A DNA stretch of 64,000 nt. Source: an uncultured Microbacterium sp. (lineage in GTDB: Bacteria > Actinomycetota > Actinomycetes > Actinomycetales > Microbacteriaceae). The translations under genes and the position numbers were made by a program. Below, in pieces: positions 50,495 through 64,000 of this stretch (within the stretch, counting starts at the first letter, position 1; each line of letters opens with the position of its first letter). The notes under the pieces are model-generated. The model had not been told where the DNA came from, did no database searches, and saw nothing but the letters and a program-made list of their open reading frames with translations. Where the stretch lies: the NCBI RefSeq assembly GCF_937927635.1, contig NZ_CALBRW010000025.1:156207-220206 (forward strand), written 5' to 3'.

Positions 50495-52389
50495 CTATCC
50501 ACTCGCGCCGGGTCGCTCGCGGCCGAGGTGCGCGTGGATGGTCGCTGCCAGGGTCGGGCCGATCCCGCTGACCTCGGCGATCTGGTCGGGCGAGGCGCCT
50601 CGCAGCGCCGTGACGGAGCCGAAGTGCTTCAGCAGCCCCTTGATCCGGGCCGCCCCGAGCCCGGGGATCTCGCTGAGCACCGTGGTGATGTCGCGCCGGC
50701 GGCGGCGACGCTGATGCGTGATCGCGAAGCGGTGCGCCTCGTCGCGCAGGCGCTGCACGAGGTAGAGCGCCTCGCTGGTGCGCGGCAGGATGACCGGGAA
50801 GTCATCGCCGGGCAGCCAGATCTCCTCGAGTCGCTTGGCGATGCCGCACAGTGCGATGTCGGTGCGACCACTGTCGCGCAGCGCTCGCTCGGCGGCATGC
50901 ACCTGCGGCTGACCTCCGTCCACGATCAGCAGTTGCGGGCGGTACGCGAACCGCGGCTTCTTCGCCTGGGTCCCTGAGCCTGTCGAAGGGTCGTCCTCCG
51001 CGGGCTGCGCCTCGTCCACGCGCGCCAGCCGGCGCATGAGCACCTGGTACATCGAGTCGGTGTCGTCGGTGGTCTCGGGGATGTTGAACGACCGGTACTG
51101 GTCCTTGCGGGGCAGCCCGTCCTCGAACACCACCATCGATGCGACGACGTTGGTGCCGCTCAGGTGCGAGATGTCGTAGCACTCGATGCGCAGCGGCGCC
51201 TCGCTCATCCCGAGCGCTTCCTGCAGATCGGTCAGCGCCTGCGTACGGGCCACGTAGTCGCTGGTGCGGCGGGTCTTGTGCCGCAGCAGCGCCTGCTGCG
51301 CGTTGAGCGTGGCCGTGCGCATGAAGTCCGCGCGCAGGCCGCGGTGCGCGACGGCCAGGGACACCTTCCTGCCGCGGCGCTCGCGCAGCCATTCCTCCAT
51401 CTCGGACGCGTCGTCGGGCAGCATCGGCACGATCACGCGGCGCGGGATGTCGTCCGAGTCGCCGTACACGCGCTGGAGCACCTGGTCGACCAGCTCGCCG
51501 CCCGAGATGTCGAGCTCCTTGTCGAGCGTCAGCGAGCGCACGCCGCGCACGCGTCCGCCGCGGATCACGAAGTGCTGCACGGCGGCCGACAGCTCGTCCT
51601 CGGCGATGCCGAACAGATCCGCGTTCTCGTCGGCCGGCAGCACCAGCGCGCTCTTGCCGAGCACCGCCTCGATGGCCGACAGCTTGTCGCGGTACTTCGC
51701 GGCGGCCTCGTAGTCCATCGCGGCGGATGCCGCCAGCATCCGCTTGGTGAGGTCGCGCTTGAACCGCTCGTCCCCGCCGGACATGAACGCGACGAAGTCG
51801 TCGACCATCGCGCGGTGCTCTTCGATCGTGCAGGTCATCGAGCAGGGGCCGCCGCACTTGCCGATCTGACCGGGGAAGCACGGCCGGCCGGTCTGCATGG
51901 CGCGCCGGTAGCTGGCGTCGCTGCAGGTGCGGATCGGGAACGCCTTGATCATCAGGTCGATGGTCTCGTGCACCGCCCACACCTTCGGATATGGCCCGAA
52001 GTACTTCGCTCCGCGGATCTTGTGATTGCGCGTGACGATCACGCGCGGAGCCTCGTCCGCGAGGGTGATCGCCATGAACGGGTAGGACTTGTCGTCCTTG
52101 TAGCGCACGTTGAAGGGCGGATCGAACTGCTTGATCCACATGTACTCCAGTTGCAGCGACTCGACGTCGGTGGCGACGACCGTCCATTCCACCGATGCCG
52201 CGGTGGTCACCATCCGCCGCGTGCGCTCGTGCAGGGAGCGCAGCGGCGCGAAGTAGTTCGACAGCCGCTGGCGCAGGTTCTTGGCCTTGCCGACGTACAG
52301 CACGCGCCCCTCGGCATCCCGGAACCTGTACACGCCCGGATCGGTGGGGATCTCGCCCGTCCGAGGCTTGTACGGCAGGACGTCGGCCA

Positions 52390-52390
<1 letters not shown>
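50495..52390 (-). CDS. uvrC: Excinuclease ABC subunit C
   Basis: Makes both incisions in nucleotide excision repair. The 631-residue protein has the GIY-YIG domain (GVYRFRDAEGRVLYVGKAKNL, about residues 19-40), Cys cluster (CFPGQIGKCGGPCSMTC near 158-174) and UVR motif (FKRDLTKRMLAASAAMDYEAAAKYRDKL near 205). The RNase H-like nuclease (CYDISH, about 395) and tandem helix-hairpin-helix at the C-terminus follow. Near residues 467-476 is an insert DPSTGSGTQ encoded by a REP-like element. ATG shares one base with the uvrA stop. Confidence 0.97.
50971..50990 (-). repeat. REP-like element inside the uvrC coding region
   Basis: On the minus strand CCCTTCGACAGGCTCAGGGA, which matches the widespread CCTTCGACAGGCTCAGGG repetitive motif of high-GC bacteria. 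It is read in frame as DPSTGSGT in a linker of UvrC that is not otherwise conserved. Confidence 0.65.
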
Positions 52391-55281
<2,891 letters not shown>

Positions 55282-55290
55282 CAGACAAGT

Positions 55291-55866
55291 CTAGGAGGGG
55301 CCACCGACATCGGCGCGACGAGCGGATGCCCGCACCGGCCGCCGCGGCACGGCGAAGCTCTCCGGCCCTCTCTGCGCCAGCATCCGGACTCCCACCAGAG
55401 CCAGCACCAGCACGGCCGCGGCCGCTGCGAGCCCCGCGATCGGGAGGCCTCCGATCACCGGCAGCAGCGTGGCGCCTGCTCCCACGGCCTGCGCGACGAG
55501 TTCGACGAGCAGGAACCTGATCGTGGTCGGTCGCAGGGCTCGCAGGGCGATGCGCGAGCGCAGCGGCACGGCCAGTGCCAGTGACCCCAGCACATGCAGC
55601 AGGTGCACTGCCAGGATCACCGCGGCGGTGTGCCAGAGGGTCGGCTCGGCCGCCAGGAGCATCACGACGAGGACCGCGGCCGCCAGCCAGGGCCCCGCCG
55701 CCATCCGCGCGAAGCCGCTCAGCGCTGCCGCGATGCCCGCTGCGACCACCCATCCGATCGGCGTCTGCAGCGCGAGTCCCGCCGTGACGGCGATCAGGAT
55801 CAGCAGCAGAGGCAGCACCGCACCGGGAATCGCCGGTCCGATCCTCAGCGTGTCATCGCGTCTCAC
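55291..55866 (-). CDS. Hypothetical membrane protein of the MoxR/DUF58 module
   Basis: A 191-residue protein with four or five hydrophobic helices (near residues 11-35, 36-55, 58-75, 80-100, 125-160) and an Arg-rich tail. Starts with GTG overlapping the DUF58 stop (GTGA), so it is coupled to that gene and is the last of the module. Family not recognised. In many genomes the corresponding slot is held by a transglutaminase-like membrane protein; this is too short for that. Confidence 0.75.
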   Translation of the reverse strand: MRRDDTLRIGPAIPGAVLPLLLILIAVTAGLALQTPIGWVVAAGIAAALSGFARMAAGPWLAAAVLVVMLLAAEPTLWHTAAVILAVHLLHVLGSLALAVPLRSRIALRALRPTTIRFLLVELVAQAVGAGATLLPVIGGLPIAGLAAAAAVLVLALVGVRMLAQRGPESFAVPRRPVRASARRADVGGPS

Positions 55867-57131
55867 CGTGCGCCTCCCCGCAGCAGGACGGCCAGCTGCG
55901 CATCCACGTCGCCCGACCAGGTCAGCGTCTCCACACCGGCGTCCCGCAGCTGATGCAGCATGTCCGAGCGCTCGGAGAGCACGACCTCGAGGGCCAGGGA
56001 GCGCTCCGTCGTCAGCCTCGAGCGGTCCAGCGGCGGCAGCGTGTCGACGGCCACCACCCGGTGCCCGGCCGCGCGCCAGCGCGTCGCGATCTCGGCCGCG
56101 GCGCCGTCGAAGAACGTCGAGAGCACGTAGATGATCGACCCGTGCGGCACGGGCGGAGTGCGCCGGAAGCGCGCGTCGTCCCCCGCGCGCCCGCTGGACG
56201 CGATCTCCGCGACGACGCGCGCGAGGTGTCGTCGACCGGCTCCGGAGCGCACCGAGCGCCCGCCGTGCGCGAGGGTGTGGAACGCCACGCGGTCGCCCTG
56301 CGCGATGGTGGCCTCGGCGATGGCGCGCGCCGCACTGCGCGCCAGGTCCAGCGAGGTGGCGCCGCTGCGCAGCAGGTCGACGGCGCCCCAGGTGGCCACC
56401 ACGGCGCCGAGGTCCTCGACGGTGTCCATCACGATCACCGCTGATGCGTCACTGAGCGCGTCGGTGCGCCGGATCAGCAGTTCGCCGGGCCGGCGCGCCG
56501 CACGTGCCGTGGCCCTCCAGTCCACCCGCCGCAGTTCATCGCCGGGGGCGAACGGGTGGATGTCGCGGAAGTCGCCGCCCTGGCCCGGCCTGGTGCCCTC
56601 GTGCGCGCCGTGCAGCCCGGTGAGCCGCGGTGCCACGGGCGTTCGCGGCAGCCGGTGCGCCACGGGCTGCACCGCACGGACGACGGCGATCGGCGCCTGG
56701 GGAGCCCCCAGCAGTCCGGCATCCGCATCCAATCCGCGCACGGCCACCTCGACGCTGATCACCGGCCCGGAGTGCAGCGCCCTGCTGGATGCCTCGAGGC
56801 GCGACCGGCCCGCCACGAAGACCCGCCGCTGCGCGCGCTCGGCCTGGATCAGCGCGACCTCCACGATCTCGGCATCCGAATCGATCACCACGTCGTCTCG
56901 CAGATGCCGTCCGTCGTCCCCGGAACTGCTCTCCACCACCACCCCGACCCCGCTGTGACCGGGCCTGGTCAGCGCGAGGGCGGCCCAAAGAGCCAGCGGA
57001 AGCCCGCCTGCCATCACGTCGGGCCGGGAGAACGCCACTCCCAGCGCGAGCGCGCCGACGGCGCCGATCACGGCCAGCGCGACCGTCGGCCCTGTGCGGC
57101 GCCCCGCCTGCTGCCGTCCCTCCGCGCTCAT
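55863..57131 (-). CDS. DUF58 domain protein
   Basis: The 422-residue protein starts MSAEGRQQAGRRTG. Two helices near residues 15-30 and 40-58 anchor it. The DUF58 block GDEFRR-type motif is seen as HPFAPGDELRRVDWRATARA near residue 212. This is followed by a von Willebrand A-like fold (ASAVIVMDTVEDLGAVV, with a MIDAS-like start). Works with MoxR AAA+ ATPases, probably in protein or metal-centre assembly at the membrane; the exact role is unknown across the family. Confidence 0.9.
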   Translation of the reverse strand: MSAEGRQQAGRRTGPTVALAVIGAVGALALGVAFSRPDVMAGGLPLALWAALALTRPGHSGVGVVVESSSGDDGRHLRDDVVIDSDAEIVEVALIQAERAQRRVFVAGRSRLEASSRALHSGPVISVEVAVRGLDADAGLLGAPQAPIAVVRAVQPVAHRLPRTPVAPRLTGLHGAHEGTRPGQGGDFRDIHPFAPGDELRRVDWRATARAARRPGELLIRRTDALSDASAVIVMDTVEDLGAVVATWGAVDLLRSGATSLDLARSAARAIAEATIAQGDRVAFHTLAHGGRSVRSGAGRRHLARVVAEIASSGRAGDDARFRRTPPVPHGSIIYVLSTFFDGAAAEIATRWRAAGHRVVAVDTLPPLDRSRLTTERSLALEVVLSERSDMLHQLRDAGVETLTWSGDVDAQLAVLLRGGAR

Positions 57132-57133
57132 GC

Positions 57134-58096
57134 TCAGCGCCGCACCGCCACGCTGGGCGGCGCGGCGACGGTCGCGACCACGCCGCGGACCACCTCGGCG
57201 GGATCGACGCCCTGCGCCCAAGCCTGCGGGGTGAGCGTGAGCCGGTGCGCGAGCACAGGCACCGCCACGCGCTTGATGTCGTCGGGGCGCACGTAGTCGC
57301 GCCCGTCGAGGGCCGCCAGTGCGCGTCCCAGCAGCACGAGCGACTGCGAGCCGCGCGGCGAGGAGCCGACGGCCACATGCTGCGCGGATCGGGTGCCGGC
57401 GGCCAGCGCCACGCAGTACGCCGCGACGTCGTCGTCGACGTGGATCCGCTCCACGGCCTCCTGCAGCTGCGCCAGCTGCCCCGGTGCCAGAACCGGATCG
57501 ACATGCGTCGCCTCCTGGTGCCGGCGGAGCCTGGCGAGCAGGATCTCGGTCTCTCCGCGCTGATCGAGGTAGCCGACCGACAGCCGCACCATGAAGCGGT
57601 CCAGTTGCGCCTCCGGCAGGGAGTAGGTGCCCTCGTACTCGATCGGGTTCGCCGTGGCGATGACGTGGAAGGGCGGCTCGAGCGGGAAGCTGTTGCCCTC
57701 CACGGTCACCTGCCGCTCGGCCATGGCCTCGAGCATGGCCGACTGCGTCTTCGGCGTCGTGCGGTTGATCTCATCGGCCAGCAGGACGCCCGTGAAGATG
57801 GGGCCGGGGCGGAACACGAACTGGCCGGTGTCCGGCGCGTAGACGTACGAGCCCGTGACATCGCCAGGGAGCATGTCCGGAGTGCACTGCAGGCGGCGGA
57901 ACGACAGGCCCAGAGCGGATGCCAGGCTGCGGGCCGCCACGGTCTTCCCGAGCCCCGGCACGTCTTCGAAGAGCACGTGCCCGCCGGCCACGATGGTCGC
58001 CAGCGCGATCTCCAGCGGATCGTCCATGCCGACGACCACGGTCGCGACGGCCTCACGGATGCTGCGCCCGAGCCGGGCGATGTCCTCGAAGTTCAT
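57134..58096 (-). CDS. MoxR family AAA+ ATPase
   Basis: Chaperone-like ATPase, 320 residues. Walker A is EDVPGLGKTVAARSLA (near residues 44-59) and Walker B is LLADEINRTTPKTQSAMLEAMAE (near 104-126). IATANPIEYEGTYSLPEAQLDRF is sensor 1 with the Arg-finger region. Two bases from DUF58 on one side and an ATGA overlap with the small membrane protein on the other. The pair MoxR-DUF58 is thought to act on a client near the membrane, not identified. Confidence 0.95.
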   Translation of the reverse strand: MNFEDIARLGRSIREAVATVVVGMDDPLEIALATIVAGGHVLFEDVPGLGKTVAARSLASALGLSFRRLQCTPDMLPGDVTGSYVYAPDTGQFVFRPGPIFTGVLLADEINRTTPKTQSAMLEAMAERQVTVEGNSFPLEPPFHVIATANPIEYEGTYSLPEAQLDRFMVRLSVGYLDQRGETEILLARLRRHQEATHVDPVLAPGQLAQLQEAVERIHVDDDVAAYCVALAAGTRSAQHVAVGSSPRGSQSLVLLGRALAALDGRDYVRPDDIKRVAVPVLAHRLTLTPQAWAQGVDPAEVVRGVVATVAAPPSVAVRR

Positions 58097-58581
58097 TGTT
58101 CGTTCTCCCTGTGCGGTGAGTCGGATGCGGGTGCCAGCCGTTCGGCGGCGGCGAGTGCCTCGCGGAGGTCGGAGACGCGCGTGCGCCGGCCGTTGAGCCG
58201 CGTCCACAGGCCGGTGCCGATGAGCTCGTCGATGCGCGGGGCCTGCTGCTCGTCGTCGACGTCGACGCCGTGGCGCAGCAGGCGGCGCCGCAGCGTCGCG
58301 CGCACGCGGCGCACCACCGCCTCGTTGGCGGTGCCGGTGCGCAGGTTGATGGCCCAGGCCAGCCGTGACACCTCGGAGCCGGTGTACTCGGCGCCGCGCT
58401 CGCGGCCCGGGGCGTCGGCTCGCGGGTCGTCGGCGAGGCGGATGCCGAACAGCAGCGCGCCCGCGGCGACCAGCAGCCCCCAGCCCGAGGTGTACACGAC
58501 GGGCAGCTGCAGCATGCTCAGGCCCACGGCGACCGCCGCCCCGACGCCCAGAGCGATCCACACCCGCGATCCGCGCCTCAT
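58093..58581 (-). CDS. Hypothetical membrane protein of the MoxR module
   Basis: A 162-residue protein with two N-terminal helices (about residues 8-25 and 32-48) and a soluble basic domain containing TLRRRLLRHGVDVDDEQQAPRIDELIG. Overlaps both neighbours by ATGA. No family recognised. The C-terminal half may contact MoxR or DUF58; that is conjecture from gene order. Confidence 0.75.
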   Translation of the reverse strand: MRRGSRVWIALGVGAAVAVGLSMLQLPVVYTSGWGLLVAAGALLFGIRLADDPRADAPGRERGAEYTGSEVSRLAWAINLRTGTANEAVVRRVRATLRRRLLRHGVDVDDEQQAPRIDELIGTGLWTRLNGRRTRVSDLREALAAAERLAPASDSPHRENEQ

Positions 58582-59321
58582 CGCCAGACGTCCTCGATGG
58601 CGGAGAGCGCGTCTGCCGCCGCAGTCCGGTCGGACTCGCTCGCCGCGTGCCCGCCGAAGCGCACGCCCTCGTACAGGCGCAGCAGTCGGTTCGTCGGAGT
58701 GTCGATGCCTGACCGTTGCCGCAGGATCCGCAGCGTGAACTCCGCGGGCGTCTCACTGATGCCGCGCCCTGCGCCGGCATCAGCCGCGGCCTCCTCCAGG
58801 CCCAGCCAGGCGGCGATGATCGCATCGCCCGGGTCCGTGCGACGGGTGATGGCGTCGCGGGCGGCGGCGATGCCGCGACGGACGGCGGGAGCATCGGGCA
58901 CGGGCTCGGCCACGGATTCGACGGCGAGATCGACGTCCACGTCGGCCGCGTCCTGCCTGCGCAGCGGCCGGTCCTTCCAGGCCCGGATGAGCGCGCGCAC
59001 CAGCAGCACCAGCCCGACGACGATCAGCGTGACGATGATCAGGACGAGGATGATCCCGATCACCGCCAGCGTCTCATCGGACGCGTCGCGCTGCTGTGGG
59101 ATGCCGCCAAGGCCCGAGTCCGATCTGGTCGGAGTCGGCATGACAGGGAGGGGCGGCGGTGTCGACGAGGGAAGGTCGATCACCGGACGTCCGGCGATGG
59201 CGGCGCTCAGCATGGCGACGGCGAACAGCAGCAGTGCGCCGCCTGCCGTCAGCGCACGACGCGAGCGTCCGGAGCGGGTTCCACGGGGGTCGCTTCCCCG
59301 CTGGTGGCCCTGGTCCGTCAC
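58578..59321 (-). CDS. DUF4129 domain membrane protein (GTG start)
   Basis: A 247-residue protein. The first helix (LTAGGALLLFAVAMLSAAIAG) is followed by a Pro/Ser/Thr-rich external loop and a second helix (LAVIGIILVLIIVTLIVVGLVLLV, near residues 85-108). The C-terminal DUF4129 domain includes AIIAAWLGLEEAAADAG and ETPAEFTLRIL. Such domains commonly accompany MoxR-DUF58 and transglutaminase genes. GTG start; first gene of the five-gene module. Confidence 0.88.
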   Translation of the reverse strand: MTDQGHQRGSDPRGTRSGRSRRALTAGGALLLFAVAMLSAAIAGRPVIDLPSSTPPPLPVMPTPTRSDSGLGGIPQQRDASDETLAVIGIILVLIIVTLIVVGLVLLVRALIRAWKDRPLRRQDAADVDVDLAVESVAEPVPDAPAVRRGIAAARDAITRRTDPGDAIIAAWLGLEEAAADAGAGRGISETPAEFTLRILRQRSGIDTPTNRLLRLYEGVRFGGHAASESDRTAAADALSAIEDVWR

Positions 59322-59368
59322 GGTCTCACTCTAGGCGAGCGTCCGACCGGGCCCGCCGGTCCGCCGCA

Positions 59369-61444
<2,076 letters not shown>

Positions 61445-61503
61445 CCCTCCAGCCTACGAGGGGCCACGGACATGCGGACCGGACGCGCACCGCCCGCGGG
61501 ACG

Positions 61504-62712
61504 TCAGCGGGTCGACTCGGCCCGGCCGAGCGCCGCAGCTGCGGCGACAGCGGATGCCGCGCACATCGCCACCACGACGGCGACGAACGCACCCCAGCCC
61601 GCTCCCCCGAACACCAGGCCCAGCGCCCAGCCGAACAGGCTGGACCCGCCGTAGTAGGCGAAGTAGTACAGCGAAGACGCCTGGGCGCGCACCGCGGGCC
61701 CTGCGACGACGGGCGTCCAGCCGGAGGCGATGGCGTGTGCGCCGAAGAAGCCGGCGGTGAACAGCAGCAGGCCTGCGAGCACGACGACCGTCTGCGGCAC
61801 CGCCATCAGCAGGGCGCCCGCCGTCATCACGCCGACCGACCCCAGCAGCACCGGGAACCGCCCGATGCGGGATGCCAGCATTCCCGCCCACGGCGACGAG
61901 ACCGTGCCGGCCAGGTACGCCAGGAACAGCAGTGTGACCAGCCAGCCCGGCAGATCGAACGGCGCCGCCGAGAGGTGGAAGCCCAGGTAGTTGTAGACCG
62001 CGACGAAGCCGCCCATCAGCAGGAACCCCTGCAGGTACAGCGCCCACAGGCGCGCCGAGCGCAGCGGCCGCCACAGCCGCTGCACGATCGCGGGCCCGCG
62101 CTGCGTCCGCTCGCGCAGCGGCACGAAGCCGCGGGCGCGCGGCGTGAGCCAGACGAACAGCACAGCGGATGCCGCGCACATCCCCGCCACGGCCCAGATC
62201 CCCCAGCGCCAGTCCGTCACCTCGCCGACCAGTCCGGACACGATGCGGCCGGACAGCCCGCCCACCGTGGTGCCGGCGATGTAGCTGCCGGCGGCGGTGG
62301 CAGCGTAGCGGGCGTCCACCTCCTCGCTGAGATAGGCCAGCGCGACGGCCGGAACGGATCCCAGCGCCGCCCCTTCGAGCAGCCGCAGGCCCAGCAGCAC
62401 GACGATGTCATCGCTGAGAGGCGCCAGGATGCCCAGCACGGTGGCGGAGAACACGCCGATCGTCATGGCCGGCACGCGCCCGAGGCGGTCGGCCACGACC
62501 GACCACGGGATCACGGCGACGGCGATCCCCAGCGTGGCCGCGGAGATCGCGACGGCGGCCGTGGCGGGGTCGATGGCGAGATCCCGGGAGATCTGCGGCA
62601 GCACGGCCTGCGGCGAGTACAGCTGCGCGAAGGTCGCGACGCCGGCGAAGAACAGGCCGACGATGAGGCGCCGGTACGACGACGTCCCCGGGATGTGGCC
62701 GGCGAAGGTCAC
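61504..62712 (-). CDS. MFS transporter, 12-helix drug/sugar efflux type (GTG start)
   Basis: A 402-residue permease. The loop 2-3 motif A-like VADRLGRVPAM lies near residue 75 and the TIGIAV-type motif B region at ATLGIAVAVIPW; about 12 helices. It resembles the YnfM/arabinose-efflux group. Substrate unknown. The GTG that overlaps the coaE stop (GTGA) is chosen as start rather than a GTG seven codons upstream, matching the coupling used elsewhere. Confidence 0.9.
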   Translation of the reverse strand: MTFAGHIPGTSSYRRLIVGLFFAGVATFAQLYSPQAVLPQISRDLAIDPATAAVAISAATLGIAVAVIPWSVVADRLGRVPAMTIGVFSATVLGILAPLSDDIVVLLGLRLLEGAALGSVPAVALAYLSEEVDARYAATAAGSYIAGTTVGGLSGRIVSGLVGEVTDWRWGIWAVAGMCAASAVLFVWLTPRARGFVPLRERTQRGPAIVQRLWRPLRSARLWALYLQGFLLMGGFVAVYNYLGFHLSAAPFDLPGWLVTLLFLAYLAGTVSSPWAGMLASRIGRFPVLLGSVGVMTAGALLMAVPQTVVVLAGLLLFTAGFFGAHAIASGWTPVVAGPAVRAQASSLYYFAYYGGSSLFGWALGLVFGGAGWGAFVAVVVAMCAASAVAAAAALGRAESTR

Positions 62713-63308
62713 CGTGCCCGAACCCGCTCCCACAGCGCATCCGTCTGGGCGATGGTGTGCTCGATCGTGCCGGACGTGTCGATCACGACATCCGCGATGG
62801 ACCGGCGCACGTCATCCGGCACCTGCGACGCGAGACGCGCTCGTGCATCCTCCTCGGTCATGCCGCGCAGCGCGACCATGCGCTGTGCGCGCAGGTCGGC
62901 GGGCGCGTCGGCCACCACGATCAGATCCCAGGGGTCATCCACGCGCGCCTCCACGAGCAGCGGCACGTCGTACACGACGACGGCATCCGAGTCCGCCTGG
63001 AATGCCGCTGCGAATCGGCGCTCGGACTCCTCGCGCACGGCGGGGTGCACGAGGGCGTTCAGCGCCTGCAGCCGGTCCTGGTCTCCGAACACCCTGGCGC
63101 CCAGCACCGCCCGGTCCAGCGCACCGTCGGTGCGGATGACATCCTCGCCGAACTCCGCGGCGATCGCCGCCAGCACCGGCGATCCCGGCCCCTGCACGTC
63201 GCGCACGATCTGATCCGCGTCGACGATCACGGCACCGTGCTCGGCCAGACGCGCGGCGATGGTCGACTTTCCCGAGGCGATGCCTCCGGTGAGGGCGATG
63301 AGCGGCAT
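62709..63308 (-). CDS. coaE: Dephospho-CoA kinase
   Basis: Last step of CoA synthesis, 199 residues. P-loop TGGIASGKST at residues 7-16; DADQIVRDVQGPG near 30; DVPLLVEA near 114 with the LID region after it. The short form, without the fused C-terminal GrpB-like domain that mycobacteria carry. Downstream of rpsA past a terminator and overlapping the MFS gene. Confidence 0.97.
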   Translation of the reverse strand: MPLIALTGGIASGKSTIAARLAEHGAVIVDADQIVRDVQGPGSPVLAAIAAEFGEDVIRTDGALDRAVLGARVFGDQDRLQALNALVHPAVREESERRFAAAFQADSDAVVVYDVPLLVEARVDDPWDLIVVADAPADLRAQRMVALRGMTEEDARARLASQVPDDVRRSIADVVIDTSGTIEHTIAQTDALWERVRAR

Positions 63309-63358
63309 TCCTCCATCCTGTCACGCAGCACGGTGGCGGATCGGCCCGGATACGCGGA

Positions 63359-63388
63359 ACGGGCCGCCGCCCGAAGGCGACGACCCGT
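63359..63388 (-). terminator. Terminator of rpsA
   Basis: On the minus strand ACGGGTCGTCGCC, TTCG, GGCGGCGGCCCGT: a 13-bp stem with two G-U pairs closing a stable tetraloop, 16 bases past the rpsA stop. Confidence 0.85.
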
Positions 63389-63404
63389 CCTGCGTGATGG
63401 CTGC

Positions 63405-64000
63405 TTACGCGTTGCCGCCCGAGAGCTTCTCGCGCAGAGCGGCGAGAGCCTCGTCGTCGGCCAGCGTGCCGGCGCCGGCGGAGTCGCTCGAGAACGAGGA
63501 CTGCGCACCGCCGAAGCTGTCGCCCGCCGCGGCCTCGGCCTCGGCCGCCTTGACGACCTGAGCCTTGTGGGCCTCCCAGCGAGCCTGGGCAGCCGCGTAC
63601 TCCTGCTCCCATGCCTCGCGCTGGGCGTCGAAGCCCTCCTTCCAGGCACCCGTCTCGGCGTCGAAGCCCTCCGGGTACTTGTACTCGCCGTTCTCGTCGT
63701 ACTCGGCGAGCATGCCGTACAGCGCCGGGTCGAACTCGGTGCCGTTGGGGTCGACCGCGTCGTTGGCCTGCTTGAGCGAGAGCGAGATGCGGCGACGCTC
63801 GAGGTCGATGTCGATGACCTTGACGAAGACCTCTTCGCCGACCGACACGACCTGCTCGGCCAGCTCGACGTGCTTGCTGGAGAGCTCGGAGATGTGCACG
63901 AGGCCCTCGATGCCGTCTGCGACGCGGACGAACGCGCCGAACGGAACGAGCTTGGTGACCTTGCCCGGTGCGATCTGGCCGATCGCGTGGGTGCGGGCGA
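63405..64000 (-). CDS. rpsA: 30S ribosomal protein S1, C-terminal part (cut by window edge)
   Basis: Reading continues through the window end in frame; the visible 198 codons contain the last S1 domain (GQIAPGKVTKLVPFGAFVRVADGIEGLVHISELSS...VIDIDLERRRISLSLKQA). After it comes an acidic, Trp/Tyr-containing tail (EWEQEYAAAQARWEAHKAQVV) and a Ser/Gly-rich end, ALREKLSGGNA. The tail is the usual actinobacterial S1 C-terminus. S1 helps mRNA binding to the ribosome. The start lies outside. Confidence 0.96.
   Translation of the reverse strand, partial: ARTHAIGQIAPGKVTKLVPFGAFVRVADGIEGLVHISELSSKHVELAEQVVSVGEEVFVKVIDIDLERRRISLSLKQANDAVDPNGTEFDPALYGMLAEYDENGEYKYPEGFDAETGAWKEGFDAQREAWEQEYAAAQARWEAHKAQVVKAAEAEAAAGDSFGGAQSSFSSDSAGAGTLADDEALAALREKLSGGNA

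Overview
The window is high-GC actinobacterial chromosome. Gene content and gene order point to the family Microbacteriaceae, most likely Microbacterium. The clearest signs are the blocks rplU-rpmA-obgE-proB-proA-nadD, uvrA-uvrC-rapZ-whiA with gap-pgk-tpiA-secG-rbpA, paired clpP genes beside tig, the actinobacteria-specific RbpA, and an ileS gene with an actinobacterial translational T-box. Almost all of it is ordinary core genome. I see no prophage, insertion sequence, integrase, CRISPR array or rRNA operon. The genus is inferred; no database was searched.

Layout. 1-9145 (minus): rplU-rpmA, obgE-proB, proA, a small membrane protein, nadD, an EP-rich tail-anchored protein and the presumed start of rsfS, preceded by rne. 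DUF4031 and a VKOR-family gene lie on plus. 10095-15592 (minus): ileS, folC, DUF4233 and ndk, with ileS under a T-box and the genes chained by short overlaps. 15837-17755: the one accessory-looking island, holding a DUF559 nuclease-like gene and a beta-helix-like gene, separated and bracketed by three direct copies of an 86-bp repeat with inverted-repeat ends. 17774-22674 (minus): a peptide/nickel-type ABC importer. 22842-25630 (plus): valS and a small gene. 25643-28615: a TetR/MFS efflux pair and an ArsR-like regulator with a small partner. 28810-32058: threonine catabolism (tdh-kbl) with a divergent LysR regulator. 32068-34747: Dcp peptidase and a methyltransferase.

34754-43524 (minus): clpX; a deoxyribose-phosphate operon (SorC-type regulator, deoC, aldehyde dehydrogenase, and a short aldehyde dehydrogenase homologue lacking catalytic residues); clpP1-clpP2; tig. 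Then tRNA-Pro(TGG) and tRNA-Gly(TCC). 43970-55281 (minus): uvrA-uvrC-rapZ-whiA, sod, gap-pgk-tpiA, secG-rbpA. 55291-59321 (minus): a MoxR/DUF58/DUF4129 membrane module. 59369-64000 (minus): uvrB, and rpsA-coaE-MFS with rpsA cut by the window edge.

How it works together: many start and stop codons overlap (ATGA, GTGA or TGATG), so translational coupling is the rule inside operons. Several stand-alone genes instead carry a TANNNT-like -10 hexamer 6-7 nt before the start codon and no Shine-Dalgarno sequence, suggesting leaderless mRNAs. Intrinsic hairpins, mostly without U-tracts as is common in actinobacteria, close most operons.

Best candidates for something undescribed: the three-copy 86-bp repeat around the DUF559 nuclease; the five-unit 14-bp TGCA array over the predicted leaderless promoter of the ArsR-like gene; the competing hairpins downstream of kbl; and the apparently inactive aldehyde dehydrogenase partner in the deoC operon. 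Only the stretch 15593-15927 exceeds 300 bases without a gene; it holds the T-box leader, its promoter and repeat copy 1.
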